The position numbers were made by a program, and so were the translations under genes. From NCBI GenBank assembly GCA_039029315.1, contig JBCCGK010000052.1, positions 10,756 to 74,755 on the forward strand: DNA of 64,000 bases, given 5' to 3'. The stretch comes from JBCCCJ01 sp039029315. GTDB lineage: Bacteria; Bacteroidota; Bacteroidia; J057. Shown piece after piece: positions 7,612 to 16,265 of this stretch. The notes under the pieces were generated by a model. It was not told the DNA's origin, made no database searches, and was given only the letters and a program-made list of their open reading frames with translations. Numbering within the stretch: position 1 is the stretch's first letter; the number at the start of each line of letters is the position of its first letter.

Positions 7612-8541
7612 ATGGAACCTCAAACCCTCAACACATCCATTTCAGCTGACTTTCCTTTTGAGTCTCATTATCTGACAGTTCACGGAAGTCGCATCCATTA
7701 TATTGACGAAGGAGAAGGTGATCCTATCCTTTTTCTTCATGGAAACCCCACCTCTTCTTATTTGTGGCGAAACATTGTGCCTCACCTGGTTGGGCAAGGA
7801 AGGTGTATCGCTCCAGATCTCATCGGCATGGGAAAATCAGACAAGCCAGCTCTAAATTATGGGTTCTTCGACACTTATGCCTACCTGGAAGCATTCATCG
7901 AAACATTGGGACTTCGTCATGTCACCCTGGTGTTGCATGATTGGGGTTCTGCCCTTGGCTTTCACTATGCCAACCTTCACCGGGACAATATCAAGGGAAT
8001 CGTCTTTATGGAAAGCATGGTTCGTGGCTTCGAATGGAAGGTGATTCCTCCAGCAGTCAAGATTCAGTTTCGGCTCATGCGTACCCCTGGAATTGGTTGG
8101 CTGTTCGTAAATCTTGCCAATCTATTCATCAAGAAAATGTTGCCAGATATGATCAAACGGAAGCTGAGTACAGAAGAAATGGCCTATTATGCTGCCCCTT
8201 ACCAAAGCATCAAAAGCAGAACACCTCTGAGGCGGTGGCCTGAAGATGTTCCTATCAGCGACACACCAAAAGATGTTGCAGAAGCCACGCGATCCTATAG
8301 CCAATGGCTACAAGAAACAGAGATTCCCAAACTCTATTTTTATGTCAGTCCTGGTGTGGCAAACAAGGCAGACACTATCACCTGGATCAAACAATCTTTC
8401 CCCAATCTAAGCAGCATATTTTTAGGAGAAGGTTTACACTTTATCCAGGAAGATTATCCGCATGAGATAGGAGTCGAGTTGTCCAAGTGGTATCGGAATC
8501 TTCAGTCCTCCCAACATGCTCACCAGCAAATTTCTGCCTAA
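7612..8541 (+). CDS. Haloalkane dehalogenase (HLD-II type), copy 1
   Basis: A 309-residue alpha/beta-hydrolase that would cleave carbon-halogen bonds by a covalent ester on Asp. Visible residues: HGNPTSSYLWRN with Asn45 as halide ligand, nucleophile Asp110 and halide-binding Trp111 in HDWGSALG, Glu134 (FMES) as the acid as in DhaA/LinB, and His276 in GLHFIQEDYP. All five active-site positions are present, so it should be active. No signal peptide. It aligns without gaps to the copy at 9023 over most of its length. It has copy F of the shared element and probably starts the transcript 7612-9916. Confidence 0.9.
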   Translation: MEPQTLNTSISADFPFESHYLTVHGSRIHYIDEGEGDPILFLHGNPTSSYLWRNIVPHLVGQGRCIAPDLIGMGKSDKPALNYGFFDTYAYLEAFIETLGLRHVTLVLHDWGSALGFHYANLHRDNIKGIVFMESMVRGFEWKVIPPAVKIQFRLMRTPGIGWLFVNLANLFIKKMLPDMIKRKLSTEEMAYYAAPYQSIKSRTPLRRWPEDVPISDTPKDVAEATRSYSQWLQETEIPKLYFYVSPGVANKADTITWIKQSFPNLSSIFLGEGLHFIQEDYPHEIGVELSKWYRNLQSSQHAHQQISA

Positions 8542-8597
8542 CAAGCTCAACCTGTCAATTATCGATTGTATCATCATTTCTTTTTCAATTCATCGCT

Positions 8598-9020
8598 ATG
8601 TCATCTTCACTCAAACTCCCTCTTTGGCTCAATATCCTCACAGCTGTTTTCTTTTTATCCAATCTATTTGTCTTTGGCGGATTGGCCCTTTTTAGCCCAT
8701 CAACGGCTTTTCCTGATGCAGGCCCAACCGCTGACTTTCCCATTCAGTTCTTTGCGATCAGGCATATTGCTTTTGCGGCTCCGTTGGGCTATGGTTTATT
8801 CAAACAAGATATCAAGATCCTCTGGGCATGTTTTCTCATGTTCATGGTGATGACAAGTCTTGATGTGGCCTTGCTTTTCCTGAACGGGTATTATATCCCG
8901 GTGATTGGAGATGTGCCCCTTTTGGCAAAAATTGTCCTGGCATTTGGCGGATTTATTGGGCCAGTTTTCCTTGCTTTGACTAAATTGACTTCTCTCAAAC
9001 GTCACCTCAGCGAATCCTGA
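8598..9020 (+). CDS. Small multi-helix membrane protein
   Basis: 140 residues from ATG 8598; the longer frame from 8487 overlaps the dehalogenase and is not supported. It has about four hydrophobic segments (LNILTAVFFLSNLFVFGGLALF, IRHIAFAAPLGYGL, LWACFLMFMVMTSLDVALLFL, IVLAFGGFIGPVFLALT). I do not recognise the family with certainty; it resembles small Bacteroidota membrane proteins found next to SRPBCC or DUF4345 genes. It lies between the two dehalogenases and its stop codon is 2 bp before the next start, which implies translational coupling and shared function with them. Confidence 0.7.
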   Translation: MSSSLKLPLWLNILTAVFFLSNLFVFGGLALFSPSTAFPDAGPTADFPIQFFAIRHIAFAAPLGYGLFKQDIKILWACFLMFMVMTSLDVALLFLNGYYIPVIGDVPLLAKIVLAFGGFIGPVFLALTKLTSLKRHLSES

Positions 9021-9022
9021 CA

Positions 9023-9916
9023 ATGGACATGCAATCATCCCCGGAAGAGATCTCAGTTGAGTTTCCCTTCGATTCGAACTACATCACTGTCATGGGCAGC
9101 ACCATTCACTATATTGAAGAAGGAAGTGGAGATCCCGTGCTATTTCTCCATGGAAATCCAACCTCTTCCTATCTCTGGAGGAATATCATTCCGCACCTGA
9201 GTAAACATGCCAGATGTATTGCCCCGGATCTGATCGGGATGGGCCAATCTGCCAAGCCTGATCTGGCTTATGGGTTTCGAGATTCCTATGCCTATCTGGA
9301 AGCGTTTATTGAACAGATGAACCTCAAACATATCACCCTGGTAATTCACGATTGGGGATCAGGACTTGGATTCCACTATGCCAATACCCACCGAGACAAT
9401 GTCAAAGGTATTGCCTTCATGGAAGCGATTTACCGCTTGTTGGATTGGGACACCCTCCCTCTCCGACTAAAGGTTGGGATGCGGATGATGCGAAATCCCC
9501 TGATTAATTGGTTGATGTTGGGGGTGGCGAATTTTTTCATCAGAAAAGTCCTGCCCAATGGCACAATACGGCAGCTCTCTCCAACAGAGAAGCAAGTCTA
9601 TGCAAGCCCATTTCCCACAGTCACCAGCAGAAAACCTGTACGTGTATGGCCAACAGAAATCGCTCTGAAGGGATCGCCCCCATATACACATAAGGTCATC
9701 TCGGAGTATCACAAATGGCTTAAAGAAAGCGAGGTCCCCAAACTTTGTTTTCATGCGGACCCTGGTATGCTCATCCCCAAAGAAGAGGTTGCCTGGATCA
9801 AGGAACACTTCCCCAATACCACCTTGGTAGATATAGGGAAAGGGCTACATTTTGTTCAGGAAGACAATCCACATGCGATTGGAAGGGGATTGGCCAAGTG
9901 GTATCAGGCCCTTTGA
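9023..9916 (+). CDS. Haloalkane dehalogenase (HLD-II type), copy 2
   Basis: A 297-residue paralogue of the copy at 7612. The same active-site set is present at identical positions: Asn45, Asp110, Trp111, Glu134 and His276 (GLHFVQEDNP). The two differ in the cap domain region (about residues 135-215), which sets substrate range in this family. It starts 2 bp after the membrane protein and ends the coupled group. Its own upstream element is missing, which fits co-transcription. Confidence 0.9.
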   Translation: MDMQSSPEEISVEFPFDSNYITVMGSTIHYIEEGSGDPVLFLHGNPTSSYLWRNIIPHLSKHARCIAPDLIGMGQSAKPDLAYGFRDSYAYLEAFIEQMNLKHITLVIHDWGSGLGFHYANTHRDNVKGIAFMEAIYRLLDWDTLPLRLKVGMRMMRNPLINWLMLGVANFFIRKVLPNGTIRQLSPTEKQVYASPFPTVTSRKPVRVWPTEIALKGSPPYTHKVISEYHKWLKESEVPKLCFHADPGMLIPKEEVAWIKEHFPNTTLVDIGKGLHFVQEDNPHAIGRGLAKWYQAL

Positions 9917-9985
9917 GGGCGCACTTTAGCATGCTTTTTTTGACCATTTTCATCAAGAACCAACACATCATTCAGGTTTATTAAT

Positions 9986-10534
9986 ATGCGAAATCGACTA
10001 TTCATACTGTGGCTTGTGGTATCGACATGCCTACCATTCTTACTCCCCGCTCAAAAACCAACAACACCAATGAAACCAGTAAGCGCTACAAACCAATGGA
10101 TCATCGCTGACCTTGTCCAAAAATGGCAAGGGAACAAACAGTATATGCTGAACGTCCTCGAAGCCATGCCAGAAGAGCACTACGGATTTATCCCTGCTAC
10201 TGGAATGATGAGTTTTCAAGAACAGGCTAGTCATGTTGCCAATGGATTTAATTTTCATTTACAGAAGCTCAACTATACTGCCCTCCCAGGAATTCGGGCG
10301 GACAACAAGGCAAGTATTCTGGCTTCTTATGAACAAATATTTGATGACATCATTGCTTTTATCCAGCAATATGACTCCGGGCAACTCTCTGATGAACAAA
10401 ACACCTGGTTTGGCACAACAACCAATAATCGTCTGCTATACCTATTGGACAATCATCTGGCCCATCATCGGGGACAATTGATCATCTATCTTCGCCTCAA
10501 AGGTATCAAAGCACCTGCCTATATCGGCTGGTAG
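9986..10534 (+). CDS. Secreted DinB-superfamily protein
   Basis: A 182-residue protein. A signal peptide (LFILWLVVSTCLPFLLPAQ) precedes a DinB/YfiT-like four-helix bundle. Metal-ligand candidates are the His residues of QASHVANGFNFHLQ and of DNHLAHHRGQLIIYLRLKG, the usual family signature. DinB-like proteins are often metal-dependent transferases for thiols such as bacillithiol, but an exported one is of unknown role. It is the last gene of the series and converges on the next gene. Confidence 0.8.
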   Translation: MRNRLFILWLVVSTCLPFLLPAQKPTTPMKPVSATNQWIIADLVQKWQGNKQYMLNVLEAMPEEHYGFIPATGMMSFQEQASHVANGFNFHLQKLNYTALPGIRADNKASILASYEQIFDDIIAFIQQYDSGQLSDEQNTWFGTTTNNRLLYLLDNHLAHHRGQLIIYLRLKGIKAPAYIGW

Positions 10535-10671
10535 GTCAGTCGCTCCCCTCTTGAGATAGCTGTCTGGCAACAACAGAGATACAATCAACTCCTTGACTGT
10601 ACAACTTGTTTGCTTGCCTTAGCTCATCGGAGATACACAATCCCAGAGCAACCTCTGAATTGGTATGGCAT

Positions 10672-10697
10672 TCAAAGCCCAATGATTGGGACTTTGA
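10672..10697. terminator. Palindrome between convergent genes
   Basis: TCAAAG-CCCAAT-G-ATTGGG-A-CTTTGA forms a near-perfect inverted repeat between two convergent genes and could end both transcripts. Its centre CCCAATGATTGG is also the core of the shared upstream elements (copy F is identical there), so it may instead or also be a binding site. Confidence 0.45.
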
Positions 10698-10707
10698 GTA
10701 TAGGGGG

Positions 10708-11628
10708 TCAGTTGGACGTATTCGATCCAGGCATTGGGCCATAGGGCAGTGGAGGCGATTCTTCAAAAATCTTCTTCCCTGCCCCGGTACAAGCTGCCAA
10801 TGAAGTTTTGGGCAGGGAAATGATGCCCTCCCCTTTCCCCTCCGTGCGAATGGTCAGGTCCTGGACTCGTTCTCCCCAGACCTCTACTCTCCCGGCAAAG
10901 GCTGGAAGAGAGACCTCATCTGGAAGATGATAAGGAACCTCAGGCTTGTCGAGGCCCGAAGCATCGATCTCTCCTCTTCCCAGGAGTTGAGGACTAAGTA
11001 AAAAGATGATGCCGCCATCTCCAGATTCACCCAGCCCCTCAACGGTCATTCTCGCTCCCTGACTCACGGTGATGAGGCTATCGGCAGCAATGGCAATCAC
11101 CCCTCCGGTTTTGCCATTCCAGTCGGCAGAGCGAAGTTCGCCTCCTGCTTTGATGCGAAGGGTATGATACTGGGGAATTCTGATCACCTGACTTGTCGCC
11201 CGCTCATAAGCAAATCTCAGGGCTTGCTGAAGTTCCAACTCCCCACATACCGCGGAGGCTACCCTGACAAACTCATATTGAATAGAATCTGCAAATGCAC
11301 GATTCTGTTTGGTTTCTCTTTGTAGGATTAACAACAAGTCTCCTGCTTTCCAGTCATATTGAGACACAGACATATGCGTAGAACCCGCAGTGGGATTGGT
11401 AATCAGCTCTGCATAAGCGTTGACCACAGTCCCCTTTCTGGCAATCACAATTCTTCCATCCTGTCCATTGATCTGCAGATGATCCAATGTCCCCACATGA
11501 TCGTAAGATATGTTCACGAACAAAACAGCTGCAACAAGTACTCGCCACACCCATTTTTTTTCTGGCTTCAATCGGATATTCAGGCTTGGAGAATGGCCTA
11601 GAGGAGAAGTGTAGACGGTTTCTGTCAT
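10708..11628 (-). CDS. Uncharacterised exported protein
   Basis: 306 residues. After a charged N-terminus there is a hydrophobic stretch (WVWRVLVAAVLFVNISY, about 27-43), which is an anchor or atypical signal. The middle part (GTVVNAYAELITNPTAGSTHMSVSQYDWKAGDLLLILQ) resembles the repeated N-terminal region of large surface adhesins of Bacteroidota and Myxococcota. The following GGVIAIAADSLITVSQGARM and GLGESGDGGIIFLLSP suggest a right-handed beta-helix. It ends early, so it looks like the N-terminal portion of a longer cell-surface protein family. I cannot name a function. It diverges from hslU. Confidence 0.6.
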   Translation of the reverse strand: MTETVYTSPLGHSPSLNIRLKPEKKWVWRVLVAAVLFVNISYDHVGTLDHLQINGQDGRIVIARKGTVVNAYAELITNPTAGSTHMSVSQYDWKAGDLLLILQRETKQNRAFADSIQYEFVRVASAVCGELELQQALRFAYERATSQVIRIPQYHTLRIKAGGELRSADWNGKTGGVIAIAADSLITVSQGARMTVEGLGESGDGGIIFLLSPQLLGRGEIDASGLDKPEVPYHLPDEVSLPAFAGRVEVWGERVQDLTIRTEGKGEGIISLPKTSLAACTGAGKKIFEESPPLPYGPMPGSNTSN

Positions 11629-11754
11629 AAAACAGGTATCAGAATTTTATTTTCCATACAAAAATTATCCATATATATAATTTTTCCCAAAACAAAGACA
11701 ACCTATTCATTACACATCTATCTCTTAGGTAAAGGAAAAATGGAAGAAAAAAAA

Positions 11755-11787
11755 TTGTGTAGCACGACGCCCATTTTCTTAATTTTG
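11755..11787 (+). promoter_or_regulatory. Promoter of hslU
   Basis: TTG at 11755-11757 and TAATTTTG at 11780-11787 with 22 bp between fit the Bacteroidota consensus TTG-N17-23-TAnnTTTG. The start codon is 31 bp further. Confidence 0.6.
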
Positions 11788-11818
11788 GCTGAACAAAATT
11801 GATTGAAGACTCGGTGAA

Positions 11819-13207
11819 ATGGAAAATAATCTGACTCCCGCACGAATTGTTCAAGAATTGGACAAATACATCATCGGACAAGCAGACGCAAAAAAGGCTG
11901 TCGCCATTGCCCTGCGAAACCGTTGGAGGCGATTGAATGTAGAGGAGGATTTCAGGAAGGAAATCATCCCCAATAACATCATGATGATCGGCCCTACCGG
12001 TGTAGGAAAAACCGAGATTGCCCGCAGGTTGGCCCAACTTGCCCAAGCCCCCTTTGTGAAGGTAGAAGCCTCCAAATTTACGGAGGTTGGCTATGTAGGC
12101 AGAGATGTGGAGAGCATGGTTCGGGATTTGGTAGAGCAGGCCGTCAATATGGTTCGGGAAGAACAAAAAGAGAAAGTCAAAACCCTGGCCAGAGAGAATG
12201 CCAATGAGCAGATTCTGGATATCCTGATTCCTCCTGTTCGACAGCGAAATCAAAATCGAAACATCATTGGTATTGTGAATGACTCTGAGGAAGGGGAAAG
12301 CAATGCTTATTCAGATGAAGAATTGAATGAGCGGACGCGAGACAAATTCAGGGAAAAACTCAAAAACGGGGAACTGGAAGATCGCAAGATCGAAGTAGAG
12401 GTGACGGTACCTTCTCATAATGTGCAAGTAGTCGGTCCGATGGGCATGGACGGCATGGATGGGATACAGGACATGCTGAGCAATATGATTCCCAAGAAGA
12501 AGAAAAAGCGGAAGCTGACCGTTGCAGAAGCCAGAGAACACTTCACAGAGGAGGAGGCTGCCAGACTGATAGACATGGACAATGTGACCAAGGAGGCTAT
12601 TGAACGGGCAGGAAATAGCGGCATCATTTTTATAGATGAGGTAGACAAAATTGCTGTTTCCAGCACCAATCGAGGTGGGCCTGATGTCTCCAGAGAAGGT
12701 GTTCAGCGCGACCTTCTCCCTATTGTTGAGGGATCTGTTGTCAATACCAAACATGGGAGTATCAATACAGACCATATCCTCTTCGTAGCGGCTGGAGCCT
12801 TTCATGTTGCAAAACCTGCTGATCTGATCCCGGAACTTCAAGGACGATTCCCTATACGTGTTGAGTTGAATTCACTCACGCAGGAGGATTTTGTCAAGAT
12901 TCTCACCCAACCCCGCAACGCCTTGACCAAACAATACCAGGCCCTTCTTAACAGTGAGGAGGTGAGTCTGATCTTTGAGTCAGATGCGATTGATATCATC
13001 GCCGAAATGGCCTTTCATGTCAATCAGGAAATTGAGAATATTGGTGCGAGGAGATTGCACACCATCATGAGCAATCTGTTGAATGACATCCTTTTTGAAG
13101 TTCCAGATATCACACGTGATACCCATTTTGTCATTGATCGAGCCTTTGTAGAAAAAACACTTGGCGACATGGTCCAGAAAAAAGACCTGAGCCAATATAT
13201 CCTCTAA
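11819..13207 (+). CDS. hslU: ATP-dependent protease ATPase subunit HslU
   Basis: A 462-residue AAA+ unfoldase that feeds proteins to the HslV peptidase in the cytoplasm. Visible: Walker A GPTGVGKT (58-65), Walker B FIDEVDK (Asp273/Glu274), a central I-domain, and an arginine-finger region PELQGRFPIRVEL. The C-terminal peptide (KDLSQYIL) is the tail that docks into HslV. Length is typical. HslV is not next to it in this window: the upstream neighbour is a divergent unrelated gene. It runs 2 bp into the cytidine deaminase start, so the two are likely co-transcribed. Confidence 0.97.
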   Translation: MENNLTPARIVQELDKYIIGQADAKKAVAIALRNRWRRLNVEEDFRKEIIPNNIMMIGPTGVGKTEIARRLAQLAQAPFVKVEASKFTEVGYVGRDVESMVRDLVEQAVNMVREEQKEKVKTLARENANEQILDILIPPVRQRNQNRNIIGIVNDSEEGESNAYSDEELNERTRDKFREKLKNGELEDRKIEVEVTVPSHNVQVVGPMGMDGMDGIQDMLSNMIPKKKKKRKLTVAEAREHFTEEEAARLIDMDNVTKEAIERAGNSGIIFIDEVDKIAVSSTNRGGPDVSREGVQRDLLPIVEGSVVNTKHGSINTDHILFVAAGAFHVAKPADLIPELQGRFPIRVELNSLTQEDFVKILTQPRNALTKQYQALLNSEEVSLIFESDAIDIIAEMAFHVNQEIENIGARRLHTIMSNLLNDILFEVPDITRDTHFVIDRAFVEKTLGDMVQKKDLSQYIL

Positions 13208-13209
13208 AT

Positions 13210-13695
13210 GTGGCCAACCACCATCATGAGATTCGCTTTCAACGATTTGAAGACAGCTCAGAGCTTGAAGCTTTTGAAGCAGAGTTATTGGCGCATGCCT
13301 TGACGGCTGCCAAACAAGCCTATGCACCCTTCTCTCGCTTCCATGTTGGCTGTGCAGTACGATTGGCAGATGCATCTATTGTCCTGGGCAACAATCAGGA
13401 AAACCGGGCATTCCCCTCGGGTCTTTGCGCCGAACGAACAGCCCTCTTCCATTTGGGAAGTATCGGCAAAGGACATCTCGTCCGTACCATCGCTATTCGG
13501 GCATATAGTGAGAAAAAGGACATTCCAGTGCCAGTCACCCCTTGTGGGGCTTGTCGACAGGTGATGGTCGAATACGAACAATTAGGAGGCAACCCATGGG
13601 TAGTCCTGATGCAGGGAAGCAGCGGACACATTCTCAGGGTCACAGGAGTTCAGAGTTCCTTACTGCCGTTTGGGTTTGATATCGATTTTGAATAG
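13210..13695 (+). CDS. cdd: Cytidine deaminase
   Basis: A 161-residue zinc enzyme that deaminates cytidine and deoxycytidine in pyrimidine salvage. The zinc site is visible as CAE (Cys73, Glu75) and PCGAC (Cys112, Cys115); NQENRAFPSGLCAER is the substrate loop. It starts with GTG 2 bp after the hslU stop; no in-frame ATG gives a better start. The N-terminus has a His-rich run (NHHHE), which is unusual but within the variable part. The gene converges on the DUF4835 gene with only 17 bp between them. Confidence 0.93.
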   Translation: MANHHHEIRFQRFEDSSELEAFEAELLAHALTAAKQAYAPFSRFHVGCAVRLADASIVLGNNQENRAFPSGLCAERTALFHLGSIGKGHLVRTIAIRAYSEKKDIPVPVTPCGACRQVMVEYEQLGGNPWVVLMQGSSGHILRVTGVQSSLLPFGFDIDFE

Positions 13696-13712
13696 ATCCT
13701 GGAGATTCTTGT

Positions 13713-14642
13713 CTACTCCATAATGCTGTTGTACTGAGACATATTCTTTGGATTCACATCCTGCATAATGGCCAGGAATTCCTTTTTGTCATTGACAAAG
13801 GCATTCTTGAAGACCTTGACCAGTTCATCATCCTTGGTGTCAAAAAAGAGGACGGTCAATCGCAAAAGTGGATTGGTTCGGTTGAGGCGCTGCATTTCCC
13901 GCATGGTATCCATCATGGCTCTGCGGGCTTGATCGGGCTTGGATTCCATTTGATCAAGGCCCTGGCGATGGTATTTGTACAAGACTGTATGAAAGCCTTT
14001 GTATCGACTATTGAGAAGATTTTCGATCAACCAATATCTATTCCGATTCCCTGTCCCCTCATTGGCATTCCACCCTTGTTCATTCGAGGCGCTGGTAGCC
14101 AGATTGACAATCTCCTGTGCTTTCTGGAAGAATGGCACTCCACCATTGGGTGAATAGGTAGCATAATCAAACCCCAGAATGACATAGGCGTAATAATTCA
14201 GGAGGGCTGTGAGATTATCATTATACGTATTCTCAACAAAAGTCATTTGTTGAAAAGGGACATATCGAAAGCTGAATTTGTTGTCTGCCACCAACACAGA
14301 AACTGTTTCATAGGTCGCATTATATGTCGGGCGATATACTTGCAGATTCAGATTGCAAACAAAATAATCAGGTGAAGGTCTGCTGGTAACGATGATCTGC
14401 ATATTGCACCGAATCCTTTCCTCTCCCTGGAATTCATCATTGGTCCACTTGTTGAAATTCATGTAACGGGAAAGGTTCTCCCGCATATCGTCAAATACGG
14501 TTCGATCACTTTGAATTCGACTGGCATCTATGCTCACATTACAGAGGAGTTCCTGTGCCAATCCACTGGTAGGGAGGATCATGACTGACAATAGCAGTAC
14601 ACAGCTGCTCAAAGAGATAAAAGATGTGATGATTCGGTTCAT
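13713..14642 (-). CDS. DUF4835 family protein (PorD-like, T9SS-linked)
   Basis: A 309-residue secreted protein. The signal segment is ISLSSCVLLLSVMILPTSGLAQ. The rest is the conserved Bacteroidota family DUF4835 (ELLCNVSIDASRIQSDRTVFDDM at the start of the mature part; NYYAYVILGFDYATYSP; GYDATYSP-like segment). Some annotations call this family PorD, a component linked to type IX secretion; I take that as family knowledge, not proven here. It is the last gene of the bamD-rpoZ-coaBC group, 67 bp after coaBC, a gene order common in the phylum. Confidence 0.85.
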   Translation of the reverse strand: MNRIITSFISLSSCVLLLSVMILPTSGLAQELLCNVSIDASRIQSDRTVFDDMRENLSRYMNFNKWTNDEFQGEERIRCNMQIIVTSRPSPDYFVCNLNLQVYRPTYNATYETVSVLVADNKFSFRYVPFQQMTFVENTYNDNLTALLNYYAYVILGFDYATYSPNGGVPFFQKAQEIVNLATSASNEQGWNANEGTGNRNRYWLIENLLNSRYKGFHTVLYKYHRQGLDQMESKPDQARRAMMDTMREMQRLNRTNPLLRLTVLFFDTKDDELVKVFKNAFVNDKKEFLAIMQDVNPKNMSQYNSIME

Positions 14643-14709
14643 ATCAACAAGTTATATACTGACCTGATTGCTTGCTACCCAAAAATAATTCTCCCTCCTT
14701 CTTGACTAC

Positions 14710-15906
14710 TCATCCTGATTGTCTCTCTATTCCTGCAACAATCTTTTGAAAGATATCCTTTGCAACCTCTTTTTTGGGTTTCAGTGGAAATTGCGCAATG
14801 CCTCCTTGTCGATCCAGAATACTGACTTTATTGGTCTCGTGGCCAAATCCTGCTCCTGGATCCCGGAGGGAATTTAAAACTACAAAATCCAGATTCTTTG
14901 AAACGAGTTTATTTTTGGCATTCTCTAACTCATTTTGAGTTTCCATAGCAAAGCCCACCAATGTCTGGTCAGGTTTTTTGATTTTTCCAACAGATTTCAG
15001 GATATCCTTGGTTCGCTTGAGTGCAATCGCCATGTCCCCTTCTTTCTTTTTCATCTTTTCAGTTGCTACCTCTTCCGGAGTATAATCAGAGACAGCTGCC
15101 GCCATAATCACGATGTCCATACGATCGACACATTCATGAACAGCCTCATACATCTCCTGGGCAGAAACGACCTTGACTTTTTGGACCTGGGAAGGTGTCG
15201 ACAGAGAAGTAGGACCAGAAACCAATACGACTTCTGCTCCCAACTGAGCGGCTACTTCAGCCAGGGCATATCCCATTTTGCCAGAGGAGTGATTACTCAG
15301 AAAACGAACAGGATCAATGGCCTCACGGGTGGGTCCAGCAGTAATCAGGACTTTCTTGCCACGAAGGGGTCGATCTAGCAGACGTTGTTGAATGTGCGCA
15401 AAGATCTCTTCCGGTTCCAACAGTCTACCAGGTCCTTCCAGACCACTGGCCAGGAAACCCGTTCCGCTGGGGAGCACTTCGACTCCATCTTGAGATAGTT
15501 GTTGGAGATTGGCCGCTGTTCGAGGATGCAAAAACATATCTACATCCATCGCTGGTGCGACCATCACCGGACATCTGGCAGCCAGATATACTGCAGTCAG
15601 GGCATTGTCACATAATCCATGAGCGAATTTGGCCAGGGTATGAGCGGTAGCTGGGGCAACGACCATCAGATCTGCCCAGGTGCCCAACTCCACATGTTGA
15701 GACCACTCTTCCTCCCACAAGCCAGAAAAGACAGAATGGCCGGAGAGAGAGCTGAATGTGAGTTCTCCGACAAACTCATCGACAGAAGCGGTCGTGACGA
15801 CACGCACGTCTGCTCCAGCTTTTTTGAGCAGACGCAAAAGATATACGGCTTTGTAGGCAGCGATACTACCTGTCACGCCTAAAATGATTTTTGCTTGATC
15901 TAACAT
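14710..15906 (-). CDS. coaBC: Bifunctional phosphopantothenoylcysteine decarboxylase / phosphopantothenate-cysteine ligase
   Basis: A 398-residue fusion enzyme of coenzyme A synthesis. The N-terminal flavoprotein domain (ILGVTGSIAAYKAVYLLRLL, with the PAMDVDMF segment) decarboxylates phosphopantothenoylcysteine. The C-terminal CoaB domain (KKVLITAGPTREAIDPVRFL, SNHSSGKMGYALAE) ligates cysteine to phosphopantothenate; FGHETNKVSILDR is its conserved end. Length is normal. It is 20 bp downstream of rpoZ on the minus strand and part of the bamD operon. Confidence 0.96.
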   Translation of the reverse strand: MLDQAKIILGVTGSIAAYKAVYLLRLLKKAGADVRVVTTASVDEFVGELTFSSLSGHSVFSGLWEEEWSQHVELGTWADLMVVAPATAHTLAKFAHGLCDNALTAVYLAARCPVMVAPAMDVDMFLHPRTAANLQQLSQDGVEVLPSGTGFLASGLEGPGRLLEPEEIFAHIQQRLLDRPLRGKKVLITAGPTREAIDPVRFLSNHSSGKMGYALAEVAAQLGAEVVLVSGPTSLSTPSQVQKVKVVSAQEMYEAVHECVDRMDIVIMAAAVSDYTPEEVATEKMKKKEGDMAIALKRTKDILKSVGKIKKPDQTLVGFAMETQNELENAKNKLVSKNLDFVVLNSLRDPGAGFGHETNKVSILDRQGGIAQFPLKPKKEVAKDIFQKIVAGIERQSG

Positions 15907-15926
15907 TCAAGAAGGACGAACCTGAC

Positions 15927-16235
15927 TTACAAGGCCCCTTCGTGTGGATCGCGGTAGTATACCTTGTCATCAAAGAATTCTTCCAAAGATACCTGCGTAC
16001 TTTTGGGCTTACGCTCGTAATGACGACTAATTTCGATCTGCTCCTTATTCTCCATAACTTCCTCAAGGTTGTCATAGGCAGGGGCAAATTCTGCAAGCTT
16101 GGCTGTCAGTTCATCTTTGACATCCAGGGTCAGTTGATTGGCACGCTTGCTGACGATTACCAGACTTTTATACAGATTTCCGGCCTTGTCTCCCAAAGCA
16201 CGAACATCTACAGGAAGGAATTTTCTATCTTTCAT
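15927..16235 (-). CDS. rpoZ: RNA polymerase omega subunit (Rpb6-type)
   Basis: A 102-residue protein with the omega/Rpb6 pattern (FLPVDVRALGDKAGNLYKSLVIVSKRANQL), longer C-terminally as usual in Bacteroidota (ISRHYERKPKSTQVSLEEFFDDKVYYRDP). It would bind the beta-prime subunit and assist polymerase assembly. It lies between bamD (30 bp) and coaBC (20 bp) on the same strand, which is the expected gene order. Confidence 0.9.
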   Translation of the reverse strand: MKDRKFLPVDVRALGDKAGNLYKSLVIVSKRANQLTLDVKDELTAKLAEFAPAYDNLEEVMENKEQIEISRHYERKPKSTQVSLEEFFDDKVYYRDPHEGAL

Positions 16236-16265
16236 ATATATTTATTGAGTCGGTTTTCAAATGAA

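Noticed and set aside
8487..8597. Upstream extension of the small membrane gene
   Set aside because: It overlaps the dehalogenase coding sequence and begins with low-complexity residues; ATG 8598 matches the hydrophobic N-terminus.
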